A stretch of DNA of 64,000 bases, from NCBI GenBank assembly GCA_018114805.1, contig CP073042.1, positions 6,121,501 to 6,185,500 of the forward strand. Direction: 5' to 3'. This document shows positions 36,101-48,392 of this stretch, in pieces. This stretch comes from Candidatus Streptomyces philanthi. GTDB lineage: Bacteria; Actinomycetota; Actinomycetes; Streptomycetales; Streptomycetaceae. Made by a program: the position numbers and the translations under genes. Position 1 is the stretch's first letter, and each line of letters begins with the position of its first letter. Under the pieces are notes generated by a model that saw nothing but the letters and a program-made list of their open reading frames with translations, was not told where the DNA came from and ran no database searches.

Positions 36101-39100
36101 GCCGAGGTGCTCGGCCTCGCCGAGGTCGGCGTACACGACAGCTTCTTCGCGCTCGGCGGCGACAGCGTCTCCTCCATCCAGCTCGTCGGCGCGGCCGGCC
36201 GGCGCGGCATCAGGCTGCGCCCGCGCGACGTGTTCGAGCGCCGTACCGTCGCGGCCCTGGCCGCCGTGGAGCAACGGCCGGTCGAACCCGCGCCGGTCAC
36301 CGTGCCCGCCACCGGCAGCGCGCCGCTGACGCCCATCCTGCGCTGGCTCGTGGAGCGCGGCTGCCCGATCGCCGACTACCACCAGTCCACCGTCCTACGC
36401 ACCCCGCCCGGCACCCGGCTCGACTACCTCGTCGCGGGCCTGGGCCAGGTCGTCGACCACCACGACGCGCTGCGCGCCACGCTCACCCGTACCACCCTGG
36501 AGATCCCCGCCCCCGGCACGCTCGACCCGGCCGGCCTCGTCGCGCGCGTCGACGCCGCCGAACTGCCGCCCGAGGCACATGCCGAGACGCTGCGCGCGCA
36601 CGCCGCCGAGGCCGCCCGCGCCCTCGACCCCTTCGACGGCACCATGCTGCGCCTGGTGTGGCTGGACGCCGGGCCCGAGCGACCTGGCCTGCTCGCCGTC
36701 CTCGTCCACCACGCCGTCGTGGACGGCGTCTCCTGGCGGGTGCTCACCGAGGACCTGGCCGCGGCCTTCCGCGCCGCCGAACTCGCGCACTGGCGCGCCC
36801 TGGCCGACGGCGACCCGTTCCGGATCAGCCCGCTGCCGCTGGACCCGGCCACGGACACCCTGGAGACGCTGCGCACCGTCGCCGTCGAGCTTCCGCCGAC
36901 GGCCACCGGACCGCTGCTGACCGAGGTCGCCGACGCTTTCCACACCGGCCCCGACGCGGTGCTGCTGACCGCGCTCGCCCTCGCCCTGGCCGCCTGCGGC
37001 GGCCGGCCGGGCCCGGTACTGGTGGACCTCCAGGGCCACGGGCGCGTCGAGCAGGCCGTACCGGGCGCCGAACTCTCCCGCACCGTCGGCTGGTTCACCA
37101 GCGTCCACCCCGTACGCCTGGACCTGACCGGACTCGACCCTAAGGACCCCGACCACCCGGGCGCCGCCCTCAAACGGATTAAGGAACAGGTGCGGGCCGC
37201 CCCCGACAACGGCATCGGGCACGGCCTGCTGCGCCACTTTCGCCCCGACCCGGAGGGCCGGCTCGCCGCGCTGCCCACGGCCACCATCGGCTACAACTAC
37301 CTGAGCCGCTTTGGGGCCGGCGACGACGCCGAGCGCGACTGGGCGCCCGCCGCGCTCACCGGCTCGCTCGGCGGCGGCGCCGACGGCAGGCTGCCCGCCT
37401 CGCACACCCTCCAGCTCAACGCCTCGACCCTGGAGGGGCCGGACGGCCCAAGGCTCCAGGCCGCGTTCACCTTCCCGGCCCGTCTGCTGCCCGCCGACGA
37501 CGTGCGGCGCCTCGCCCAGCTCTGGCTCGCGGCCCTGGAGGCCATCGCCACGGCCGGCACCCGACCCGGCGCCGGCTGGCACAGCCCCGGCGACTTCCCG
37601 CTGGTGACCGCGGGCCAGGCGGAGATCGAGACGATCGAGGCGGAGACCGGCGCACTCACCGAGCTGCTGCCGCTGTCGCCGCTTCAGCAGCGCCTGTTCT
37701 TCCTCTCCTCCTACGGCGCCGACGGCGCGGGCCCCGACGTCTACACCACCCAGCTCACCCTGGAGGTCGAGGGGGAGGTGGACGCCGCGCGGCTGCGGGC
37801 GGCGGCCGACGCGCTGCTGGCCCGCCACCCCAACCTGCGCGCCGCCTTCCGCGCCAGGCCCGACGCGGAGCCGCTCCAGGTCGTTCCCGAGCGGGTGCGC
37901 ATGCCCTGGCGCGAGGTGCGCCTGGACGACGGGCCGGTTCCCGACGACGGCACGGCTCCCGGAACCCCGGCGGCGGCGCGGTCCGACGCCACACCCGACG
38001 CCACGCCCGCATCCGGTGTCATCCCCGACGCCGTGCGCGCGTGAGCCCGTCAGGTGCTCGCCGAGGAACGGCGGCGGCGCTTCGCGCTGGACGCGCCGCC
38101 GCTGACGCGGCTGACCCTCGTGCGCCTGGGCGAGCGCACCCACCGTGCGCCTGGGCGAGCGCACCCACCTGCTCTCCCTCACCTCGCACCACCTGCTGCT
38201 CGACGGCTGGTCGGGCCCGCTGCTCATCCGCGACCTGCTGGGCCTGTACCGCGGCACCCCCGAGCCGGCCCCGCGCCCCTACCGGGACTACCTGCTCTGG
38301 CTCGCTGACCGGGACCGGGCCGCCACCGCCGACGCCTGGCGGGCGACCCTGGCCGACATCGACGGCCCCACCCTCCTGGTGCCCGCCGCGTCGGCCGCGC
38401 CCGCCAGCGTGCCCAGCCGCGTCGAGGTGGACCTGCCGGCCGACCTGGCCGCGCGGATCACCGCCTTCGCCTGCGCCGAGGGCGTGACGACCAACGCCGT
38501 GCTCCAGGCCGCCTGGGCCGTGCTCCTCGGCTGGCTCACCGGGCGCGCCGACGTCGTCTTCGGCGTCACCGTCTCCGGCCGCCCCGCCGAACTGGACGGC
38601 GCCGACCGCATGATCGGCTTGTTCATCAACACTGTCCCCACCCGCGTCGCGCTCGCCCCGAACCAGCGGCTGGTTGAGGTCGTACACGCCGTCCGCGACC
38701 AGCAGGCCCGCATGATGGACCACCAGTACGAGTCGCTGGCCGAACTCCAGCGGGCCAGCGGGCACCGGGAACTCTTCGACACGCTGCTGCTGTTCGAGAA
38801 CTACCCGGTCGACTCCGAGCGACTGCGCGCCACCGAGCGGCGCGCCGGGCTCACCGTCACCGGTGCCCAGGGGCACGACGCCACCCACTACCCGCTGGTG
38901 CTCGTCGCCCTGCCCGGCACCGACCGGCTAGGCCTGGCCATCGACCACCGGCCCGAACTGCTGCCGCGCGAGCGGGCCCGGGCGATCGGCGCGCACCTGG
39001 TCGACGTGCTCGACCACGTCGTCACCCGGCCGGGTACGCCCGTGGCCGCGCTGCGACCGGCCGCCGACCAGCGGGGGCTGCGCGGCCCGACCGAGCCGAT

Positions 39101-42100
39101 CACGCCCACGGGGCTCGCCGAGCGGTTCGCCCACCAGGCCGCGGCGACCCCCGACGCCACCGCGCTGATCGCCGGCGACCGGGAGCTGACGTACCGGCAG
39201 CTCGACCGGCGCGCCGACCTCATCGCCGCCCGCCTGCTCGCGCGCGGCGCGCGCCCCGAGCGGCTGGTGGCCGTCTCGCTGCCGCGCTCGGCCGACCTGG
39301 TCGCCGCCCTCCTCGCCGTCGCCCGCACCGGCGCCGGCTACGTGCCCGTCGACCCGTAGTTCCCCGCCGAGCGGATCGCCCACCTGCTGGACGACGTCCG
39401 CCCCGTGCTCGTGGTCGACGCGGACTCCCCGGTGCTCGCCCCACCGGAGGCGGACGAGGCCGCATCGCCCGCCCGGCGGGCGCATCGGCCGGACGGCGTC
39501 GCGTACGTCATCTACACCTCCGGGTCCACCGGCCGACCCAAGGGCGTCGTCGTCACCCACCGGGGCCTCGGCAACCTCCTGGAGGCGATGGCCGACCTGC
39601 TCGACACCTGGGAGGGCGACCGGCTGCTCGCCGTGACCACCGTCGGCTTCGACATCGCGGCCCTCGAACTCTTCGTCCCGCTGTGCACCGGTGCCACCGT
39701 CGTGCTGGCCGGCCGCGACGAGGTCACCGACCCGCGCCGGCTGGCCCGCCTGGCCGAGCGCGCCGGGGCCACCCTCATGCAGGCCACCCCTTCGCTGTGG
39801 CGCGCGGTCGCCGAAGCGGTGCCCGAGGCGCTGACGGGACTGCGCGTCCTGTCCGGCGGCGAGCCGCTCGCCCCCGACCTCGCGGCCACGCTGGCCGGGC
39901 GCGCCGCGCGGCTGGTCAACCTGTACGGGCCCACCGAGACCACCGTGTGGTCCACGGCGGGCGACCTGACCGGCGGCGAGGCACCGCACATCGGCCACCC
40001 GCTGCGCAACACCGACCTGCACGTGCTCGACCCGTGGCTGCGCCCGGTGCCCGCCGAGACCCTGGGCGAGCTGTACGTCGTCGGCGCCGGCCTGGCCCGC
40101 GGCTACCTGAACCGGCCGGCGCTGACCGCCGAACGCTTCGTGGCCTCGCCGTTCGGACCGCCCGGCGCCCGGCTCTACCGCACCGGCGACCTGGCCGCCT
40201 GGCGGGCGGACGGCACGCTGCGGGTGGCCGGCCGCGTCGACCACCAGGTCAAGATCCGCGGCCACCGGGTGGAGCCCGGCGAGATCGAGACCGCGCTGCG
40301 CGCGCACCCGCGGGTCGAGGACGCGGTCGTGATCGCCGCCCCCGACGCGTCGGGCACCCAGCGCCTGGTCGCCTGCGTCACCGGGGCGCCCGACGGGATC
40401 GCCGAGTTCCTGGCCGACCGGCTGCTCGCACACCTGGTGCCCTCGCTGACGGTGCCGCTGGAGAAGCTGCCGCTCACCCCAGGCGGAAAGGTGGACCGGG
40501 CCGCGCTGCCCGCCCCCGAACTGGGCGCGGCCGAACGGGCCAGGGCGCCCCGCGACCCGCGCGAGGCCGTGCTCGTCGGCCTCTTCGCCGACCTGCTCGG
40601 CCAGCCCGACGCCGGGCCCGACGACGACTTCTTCGCCCTCGGCGGACACTCGCTGCTGGCCATGCGGCTCGCGAACCGCGTCCGCTCCGCGCTCGGCGTC
40701 GACGTCGCCGTCCGCGACGTCTTCGACCACCCGACCCCGGCCGCGCTCGCCGAGGTCGTCCTGCCGCGCGGGACGCGCCGCACGCCGTTAACGGCGGGGG
40801 AGCGCGGCGAGCGCGAGCCGCTGTCCTTCGCACAGCGGCGCCTGTGGTTCCTGCACCGACTGGAGGGGCCGATCACCACCTACAACCTCTACTTCGCGCT
40901 CAGGCTGACCGGCGACCTGGACCCGGGCGCGCTGCGCGGCGCCTTCGCCGACCTCGTCGCCCGCCACGAGCCGCTGCGCACCGTCTTCCCCGAGACCGAG
41001 GCCCCCACCGAGGACGCCGATCCGCACAGCGGCCCGGACGGCGTGCCCTACCAGCACGTCCTCGACCCCGCCGCCGGCGCCGAGGCCCTCGGCGACCTGA
41101 CCCCGACGCCGGTCAGCGCCGAGCGCCTGGACGCGGAGCTGCGCGCGGACGCCACGGCCGCCATCGACATCACGCACGAGATCCCGCTGCGGGCCCGGCT
41201 GCTGCGGCTGGGCGACGACCACGTCCTGTCGGTGACGCTGCACCACATCGCCGGCGACGAGTGGTCCATGCGACCCCTGGTCGAGGACCTGCCCACGGCG
41301 TACGCGGCCCGCCGCGAGGGCGCCGCCCCCGCCTGGCGGCCGCTGCCCGTCGCGTACGCCGACTACGCCCGCTGGCAACGCGAGGTGCTCGGCTCGGAGA
41401 GCGACCCGGACAGCCTGCTGTCCCGGCAGGCCGACTACTGGCGCGAGGCCCTGCGCGGCGCGCCCGAGGAACTGGCCCTGCCCTACGACCGGCCGCGCCC
41501 GGCCGTGGTCGACAACCGTGGCGGCGCCGTCACCTTCGAACTCACCCCGCGCACCCACCGGGCGCTGCGCGCGCTCACCGCCGAGGCCGGCGCCAGCGTG
41601 TTCATGGCCGCACAAGCGGCGCTGGCCGCGCTGCTCGGCGCGCACGGCGCCGGCACCGACATCCCCATCGGCACGCCCGTCGCCGGCCGTGGCGACGCGG
41701 CCCTGGACGACCTGGTGGGCTTCTTCGTCAACACCCTCGTGCTGCGCACCAGCGTCCCGGGCCAGCCCACCTTCCGCGAACTGCTGCACCGGGTCCGCGA
41801 CACCGACCTGTCCGCCTTCGAACACGCCGACCTGCCCTTCGAGCGGCTGGTCGACCTGCTCGCGCCCGAGCGCTCGCTCGCCCGCCACCCGCTGTTCCAG
41901 GTGATGCTGGTCTTCCAGAACCTCAGCGGCGAGTCGCCCACGTTGCCCGGCGTGGAGGTCACCCCGCTCGGCGCCGACCCCGGCGTCTCCCGCTTCGACC
42001 TCGGCTTCACCCTGGCCGAGCGGCCCGGCGGGCAGGGCATCGCCGGCCTGCTCCACTATCAGAGCGCCCTGTTCGACGAGGCCACCGCGCGCACGCTGGC

Positions 42101-45100
42101 CGACCGGTTCGCCGCCCTCGTCGCGCGGCTCGCCGAACAACCGGACACGCCGTTGCACCGCGTACCGCAGCTCACCGCGGCCGAGCACGCCCAGGCCCTG
42201 GCCAGCGGCGCGGGCGCGGTCCACGCGCTGCCCGCGCGGACTCTGCCGGCCCTGGTGGCCGCCGCCTGCGCCCGCGACCCGCGGGCCACCGCCCTGGTCG
42301 CTGACGGCCAAGCCCCCTTGTCCTACGCCGGGTTCGACGCCCGCGTCGGCCGGCTCGCCACCGTGCTGCGCGAGCGCGGCGTGGGCCCGCACACCCGGGT
42401 CGCCATCGTGCTGCCCCGCTCCGCCGACCTGGTGGTCGCCGTGCACGCGGTGCAGCGCGCCGGCGCCGCGTACGTCCCCGTCGACCCCGGCTACCCGGCC
42501 GACCGCGTCGTCCACATGCTCGCCGACAGCGCCCCGCGCGTGACCCTGACGGACGCCGCGCACGCGCCGGGGCTCCCCACCACCTGCCACCCGCTGGCCC
42601 TCGACGCGGCCGGGACCGTGGCCGAACTCGCCACCGCCACCCCCACGGCGGCCCCGCCCGCCGAACTGACCGGCGCCCACCCCGCGTACGTCATCTAGAC
42701 CTCCGGTTCCACCGGCCGGCCCAAGGGCGTCGTCGTACAGCACGCGGCGGCCGTCAACCGGCTGCTGTGGATGCGTGAGGAGTACGCGATCGGTGCCGGG
42801 GACCGGGTGCTGCACAAGACGCCGGCCAGCTTCGACGTGTCGGTTTGGGAGCTGTTCCTGCCGGACGGGGCGCACCGCGACCCCGCCCAGGTCGCCGCGG
42901 CGATCGAGCGCCACCGGGCGACGGTCGCGCACTTCGTGCCGGCCATGCTCGCCGCGTTCGCCACCCACCTCACCGACTCCGGGGCGGCCGACGCCGGGAT
43001 GACCGGGGCAGCGCCGAGCACGCTGCGGCTGGTCTTCGCCAGTGGCGAGGCGCTGCCGCCGGCCGTCGCCGCCACCCGCCGCGCCCTGCCCAGCGCCGCG
43101 CTGCACAACCCGTACGGGCCCACCGAGGCGGCCGTCGACGTCACCGCCTGGCCCACCGGGCCCGCCGACGAGGGCGCCGTACCCATCGGGCTGCCTGTGT
43201 GGAACACCCGTGCCCTGGTGCTCGACCCCTGGCTGCGCCCGCTGCCCACCTGCGTCGTCGGCGAGCTGTACCTCGGCGGCGACCAACTCGCCCTCGGCTA
43301 CCTGGGCCGGGCCGCGCTGAGCGCCGAGCGCTTCGTGGCCGACCCGTACGGCCCGCCGGCAGGCCGCCTCTACCGCACCGGCGACTTGGTGCGGCGGCGC
43401 GCGGACGGGGCCCTGGTGTTCGTCGGCCGCGCCGACGGACAGGTCAAGCTGCGCGGGCTACGCGTGGAACTCGGCGAGATCGAGGCCGTGTTGGCCGAAC
43501 ACCCGCGGGTCGCCGCCTGCGCGGCGACGGTACGCGATGACCAGCCGGGCCAGCGCTACCTGGCCGGGTACGTCGTCGGCCCGGCCGGCACCGACGTGGA
43601 CACCGACGAACTGCTGGCCCACGCGGCGCGCCGGCTCCCGGACCACATGGTGCCCACAGCCCTCGTGCTCCTCGACGCGCTGCCGCTCGGCCCCAGCGGC
43701 AAGCTCGACCGGCGCGCGCTGCCCGCGCCCGACCTAGCCGGCGCCGCCACCCGGACCGCGCCGCGCGACACCCGCGAGGCGCTGCTCGCCGGACTCTTCG
43801 CCGAAGTGCTGCGGATGCCCGAGGTGGGCGTCGAGGACAGCTTCTTCGCCCTGGGCGGCGACAGCATCCTGTCCATCCAACTCGTCTCCCGGGCCCGCAA
43901 GGCCGGCCTGGTGATCACCCCGCGCGACGTCTTCGAGCACCGGAGCGCCGCCGCCCTGGCCCGCGCCTCCACCCCGGTCGCCGCCGTCCGGGCGCTGCCC
44001 CCGGTGGCGCCGACCGGCCGGCTGCCGCTTACGCCCATCATGCGCTGGGCCCTGGCCCGGGCCGACATCGACCACCTGCACCAGTTCACGCACCTGGTCG
44101 CCCCGCCGGACGCCGACACGGCCTCCCTGACCACCGCCCTGGACTGGCTCCTGGAGCGGCACCCCATGCTGCGCGCCCGACTCGTCCCCGCCGACACCGA
44201 GCACGCCGAGCCCGCCCTCGAAGTGCCGCCGCCGGGCGCCGTCACCGGAGCGCGGGTGCTCACCCCCGTCGACGCGAGCGTCGTCGCACCGGGCGCACTG
44301 GCCGCCCTGGTGGCCGAGCACGCGGCCCGTGCCGTCGAGGAACTCGACCCGTGCGCCGGCCGGATGCTGCGCGCCGTCTGGTTCGACGCCGGACCCGTCG
44401 CGCCGGGACGCCTCCTCCTGGTGGCCCACCACCTGGTGGTGGACGCCGTGTCCTGGCGCGTCCTCACCCCCGACCTGGCCGCCGCCCACGCGGCGGCGCG
44501 CGCCGGGCGCGCGCTGCCGGACGCCGCCGTGGGCGGCACCTCCTTCCGGCAGTGGGCCCTCGGCCTCGCCGCCGCCCGCCGCCCCGCCCTCCGGGCCGAG
44601 GCCGAACTGTGGCGCTCCCGCGAGGCGGTGCCGGCGCCCCCGCTCGGCCGCCGCCCGCTCGACCCGGCGACCGACACCGCCGACACCCGCGTCCACGCCG
44701 AACGCCAACTCCCCACCGCCCTCACCCGGGCCCTGCTGACCACGGTGCCGGCGACCGTGCACGGCGCCGTCCCCGACGTGCTGCTGGCCTCCCTCACCCT
44801 CGCCATGGCCCGCTGGCGCGCACTGCGCGGCGAGGCGGGCGGCGGCCGGGACGTGGTCGCGGTGGAGGGGCACGGCCGCGAGGAGAGCGCGGTGCCCGGC
44901 GCCGACTCTCCTCCACCGTCGGCTGGTTCACCACCTGGTACCCGCTGGTCCTCGACCCGGCGGGCGCCAACCTGGACGAGGCGCTGCGCAGCGGGCCCGC
45001 CGCCCGTACCGTGCTCACCCGCATGAAGGAGCAGCTCAGGGCCCCGGCTGAGAACGGCATCGGCTACGGGCCGCTGCGCCACCCGCCACGCGGCGCCGAG

Positions 45101-46412
45101 GCTCCAGGCGACCAGCCGTCCGGCGCCACCGGTGATCAGCCGCCCGGCGCCGCGACCGACGCCGGCCCGGCGTCCACGGCCGCCGCCCCCGGCGGGCCGA
45201 CCGCCGACACCACCCCGCCCGTGGTCTTCAACTACTTCGGCCGCTTCACCGGGGACGGCCCGATCGACCCCGAGCACACCACCGCCTGGACCCCGGCACC
45301 CGAGGCCCTGCCCACCCCGGGCCCGGGGCGCGGCCGGTTCCCCGTCCTGTTCCCGTTGGAGATCAACGCCTCCACCGTGGACGGCCCCGAGGGGCCGGTG
45401 CTCGGCGCCCGCTGGTCCTGCTCGGCCGGCATCCTCGACCAGGCCGCACTGGACGCCCTGGCCGACCTGTGGGTGACGGCCCTGACCGGCCTCGCCGCCC
45501 ACGATGGGCCGGCCACCCACACCCCGTCCGACTTCCCGCTGGTACGCCTCACCGGACGCGAGGTAGCCACCTTCGACGCGCGCCACCCCGGCCTGACCGA
45601 CATCTGGCCGCTGACGCCGCTCCAGGAGGGCCTGGTCTTCCTGGCCGGCATGGCCGACGACGACAACCGGCACCGACCCCGGCAGCGGTACGGACGGCGC
45701 GGCGGGCCCGCAGCACGCGCCGGTGGACGTCTACACCATGCAGCTCGCGCTGCGCCTTTCCGGCGCCATCGACGCCTCGGCGCTCCGCGGGGCCGCCGCC
45801 GAACTCCTAGCCCGGCACGACAACCTGCCCACCGCGTTCGTGTCCACCGCCACGGGCACGCCCGTACAACTGGTCCTCGACGACGTCGAACCGGACTGGT
45901 CCGTCACCGACCTGTCCGGGCTGCCCGACGACGAGCGTGACGCCCTCCTCGCGAAGACCACCGCCACCGGCCGTGCCCGCAGGTTCGACCCGAGCGCCCC
46001 GCCGCTGCTGCGCCTGTCCGCCGACCGCAGCGTGCTCGTGGTCACCAACCACCATCTGGTGCTCGACGGTTGGTCGCTGCCGCTGATCGTGCAGGAGCTG
46101 TTCCAGCTCTACGCGACCCGCACCTCCGGCGCCCCCGCGCCCGGCCGGGTGTGGGGCGCGGCCGAACGCGGCGTCGTCAGGGCCCTGCGCGGCCACTACG
46201 TCCGCACTCATGGCATGGACCGGGCGCACACCCACCTTCACCGCTTACTGGACGCGGGGCGAGACCCAGGACAGCGAGGTCTGAGCCCCGCCTCATGCCC
46301 AGCCACCGCCCCCGGGCCCGCCCGCGCCCACCAGCCGCGACGCCCCCACCCAGCACGGCCAGCGGAGGTCGACCCGACTATGCCCATACTCCCCGCCGGG
46401 AGCGGCACATGA
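33168..46412 (+). CDS. Siderophore NRPS 2: C-A-T-E, C-A-T, C-A-T-E, C(truncated)
   Basis: The second synthetase, about 4,400 residues when repaired. The start is GTG at 33168, five bases after GGAGG and overlapping the stop of NRPS 1 (GTGA), so the two are coupled and in line order. Domains are C6-A6-T6-E6-C7-A7-T7-C8-A8-T8-E8 and the first half of C9. The C domains after epimerases (33190, 37660, 45590) open LPLSPLQ/PLTPLQ and are of the D-donor type. Breaks: indels near 33855, 34920, 44905 and 45685; a 25-bp duplication at 38120-38169; stops at 34831-34833, 38042-38044, 39357-39359 and 42696-42698. After about 46140 homology is lost, and no final A-T or thioesterase follows. The frame ends at 46412 in an ATGA overlap with the exporter. 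The end is uncertain. Confidence 0.85.
33190..37650 (+). other. NRPS 2 module 6: C-A(unassigned)-T-E
   Basis: The C domain has HHLLLDSWS and VGLFVNTVPVRV. The A domain (34570-36040) has YAIYTSGSTGTPKG, FDVTFCEL, LAVIPPTVV, LIVGTEAL and AYGPTEAVVNS. The hand-read code DVCVIGAVNK matches no code I know; the Asn near the end recalls hydroxyornithine codes (DMENLGLINK). The T domain has GGDSVSSIQLV. The E domain (36310-37650) has HHAVVDGVSWRVL and RTVGWFTSVHPV but lacks about 35 residues after LAAAFRA, where relatives have an SFRRWA-type segment. The stop at 34833 is at the Glu of DYPAERL. Confidence 0.75.
37660..40780 (+). other. NRPS 2 module 7: C-A(Gly)-T
   Basis: The C domain (37660-39090) has LPLSPLQQRLFFLSSYG and HHLLLDGWS and is broken by a TGA at 38044 and the 25-bp duplication at 38120-38169. 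The A domain (39100-40530) has YVIYTSGSTGRPKG, FDIAALELF, MQATPSLWR, VLSGGEPL and LYGPTETTVWS. The hand-read code DILQLGLVWK predicts glycine. A TAG at 39359 lies in VPVDP-FPAERIA. The T domain (40560-40770) has FFALGGHSLL. Confidence 0.8.
38120..38169. repeat. Perfect 25-bp tandem duplication in NRPS 2
   Basis: Copies at 38120-38144 and 38145-38169 are identical and encode VRLGERTH. The 25-bp length shifts the frame just before the HHLLLDGWS motif of the module 7 C domain. Confidence 0.9.
40810..45560 (+). other. NRPS 2 module 8: C-A(Ser)-T-E
   Basis: The C domain (40810-42170) is intact, with HHIAGDEWS. The A domain (42200-43740) has a TAG at the Tyr of VIYTSGSTG (42698) and a short in-frame deletion after WELFLP. 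Other landmarks are FDVSVWELF, AHFVPAML, VFASGEAL and PYGPTEAAVDV. The hand-read code DVWHFSPVDK is one residue from the EntF serine code. The T domain has GGDSILSIQLV. The E domain (44000-45560) has HHLVVDAVSWRVL, STVGWFTTWYP and FNYFGRF, with an indel near 44905. It should deliver D-Ser. Confidence 0.8.
45590..46284 (+). other. NRPS 2 module 9: truncated condensation domain and unknown tail
   Basis: A C domain opens with IWPLTPLQEGLVFLAG and reaches HHLVLDGWSLPLIVQELFQLY, about half a domain. At about 46140, where relatives read PYRDYLAW, the sequence changes to something I cannot match. One frame there ends FTAYWTRGETQDSEV at a TGA (46282-46284) with good GC3, so the end of another coding region may be fused on. 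The A, T and release domains expected for the last residue are missing. Confidence 0.65.
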
Positions 46413-48310
46413 CGCGCCCGACCGCCGCCGCGTCACACCCCTCGAATCCCGCCGTCCCCGCCGTACGGACCGGCCCCACCGGCCTGCTGCTGTGGTGCCT
46501 GCGTGACAACGCGGGCCGCGTCACCGTCGCCGTCGTCGGCGGACTGCTCTACCAACTCGCCCTTATCGGCCTGCCCTGGTGCGTCGAACGCGCCCTCGAC
46601 CAGGGCATCACGGTGGACGACCCGCCCGCCACCCTGCGCTGGGCCGGCGTCATTGCCGCCGTCAGCGTGGCCGCCGCCCTCGGCGAGATCGTCCTCGGCT
46701 GGCAGTCCACGGTCAGCGCGACACTCACCGGAAACCGGCTCTACCTGCGCCTGGCCGACCGGATCGGCGTACTCGACGAGACCGCCCTGGACTGGTAAGG
46801 TGAGAGGGATCTCAGTATAAGCGGCACCCGCGACGTGGACCTGGTGCACACCTGGCTGATGGGTTTCGCCTCCTTCGTCACCGGCGTCGTCGGCTTCACC
46901 GTCATGATCATCGCCATCCTCGGACTCGACCCGCTGCTCGCCGTCGTCGGCCTCGCCTGCGTACCACCGCTGGTGGTCATCAACACGGTGCTGTTCCCCA
47001 AGTGGTTCGGGGCGGCCAACGCCGACCTGTCCGCCGCGCACGGCGCCCGGGCCGACGCCGTCGAGGAACTGCTGTCCGCCAGCGCCGCCGGCACCGTCGC
47101 CGCCACCTACCGGGAGCTGGTGACGGCCCGCGAGATGCTGCAGACCAACAACGGCGTGGGCGGCTGGCGGCAGCGGTTCCTCGCCGACAGCGAGCACCGC
47201 TACCAGGCCGCGCGGCGCACCCAGAAGTCGCTGTTCATCATCAGCCTCTCGCGCGTCGTGCAGGGCCTGACCACGGTCGTCCTGCTGCTGCTCGGCGGCT
47301 GGCTGGCCGCCGACGGCCAGATCAGCGTCGGCACCGTCGTCGTGTTCATCCTGGCCACCCGGCAACTCTTCGACTCGGCCACCCAGGCGTCCAACCTCGT
47401 CGGCCAGTTGCAGCTCACCAAGGTCGTCCTGGCCCGGCTGCTCGACCTGCTCACGACGACCGCCCCACGCGCGGCCGAGCCCGCCCCGCACGACGCGCCG
47501 CACGACGCCGCCGTCACCGACCTCCGCGAGCCGACGGAGGCAGCCCCTGAGCCGGCCCCCGCTGACCCGCCGGCTCCCATGGCCCCGCCACGGCAGATCG
47601 CGGCCGGCACGGCCCCGACCCGTTCGACCGTGCCCGAACGCGGCGACCTCGACGTGCGCGACGTGCGCTACTCCTACGTCGCCGACGCCGAGGTCCTGCA
47701 CGGCCTGAGCGTCTCCATCCAGGCCGGCGACCGGGTGGCCCTGATCGGCCCGACGGGAGCGGGCAAGACCACCCTGGCCAAGCTCATCACCGGCCTGTAC
47801 ACGCCCGACGCGGGCAGCGTCAGCTACGCCGGCCTCGACCTGCGCGCGCTGCCGCCCGGCGAACTGCGCCGGCGCGTCGTCCTGGTGCCGCAGCGGGTGC
47901 ACCTGATCAGCGGGACCCTCCAGGACTCCCGCGCCGGCCCACCGAAGACGAGGTCCGACAGGCCGTGGCCCGCCTCGGCCTGGAGGACTGGGTGGCCGGC
48001 CTGCCGGACGGCCTGGCGACCCGGCTCGACGGCGGCGAGGGCCGACTGTCGGCCGGCGAGGTGCAGTTGGTCGGCCTGGTACGGGCGGCCCTGGTCGACC
48101 CCGCCGTGCTGGTCCTGGACGAGGCCACGGCCGACATCGACCCACGAATGGCCCACAAGCTGGAGACGGCCATCGACGTACTCCGCACCGACCGCACCCT
48201 GATCGTCATCGCCCACCGCGAGTCCACCATCGAACGGCTGCCCCCGGGTCATCTGCCTCGAACACGGCGGTCTCGACCCGCTGCCGGCGCCCCGGGGCGC
48301 GCGTCCGTAG
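46409..48310 (+). CDS. cchI: ABC exporter (fused membrane and ATPase domains), disrupted
   Basis: This is a half-size type-IV ABC exporter as in the coelichelin cluster, where such a gene is thought to secrete the siderophore. The N-terminal membrane domain has helices from LLLWCLRDNAGRVTVAV through SRVVQGLTTVVLLLLGG. A Pro/Ala-rich linker precedes the ATPase, which has Walker A GPTGAGKTT, Q-loop VVLVPQRVH, signature LSAGEVQL (Glu for the usual Gln), Walker B VLVLDEATADID and H-loop IVIAHRES. A degenerate patch at 46796-46835, containing TAA, breaks the helix 2-3 loop. Indels near 47935 and 48243 follow. With the last one corrected the protein ends at TAG 48308-48310. The start ATG overlaps the NRPS frame stop. 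Confidence 0.82.
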
Positions 48311-48331
48311 GCGTGACGGAGGAACGAAGAA

Positions 48332-48367
48332 GGCGGTCACTGACAGGGATTCCCATCGGTGACCGCC
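48332..48367. terminator. Terminator hairpin between exporter and VOC gene
   Basis: Perfect 9-bp arms (GGCGGTCAC at 48332-48340 and GTGACCGCC at 48359-48367) surround an 18-nt loop. It lies between the convergent stops at 48310 and 48393 and marks the right end of the siderophore cluster. Confidence 0.65.
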
Positions 48368-48392
48368 CCGGGCCGGCGCTGGTCACCCGTGG

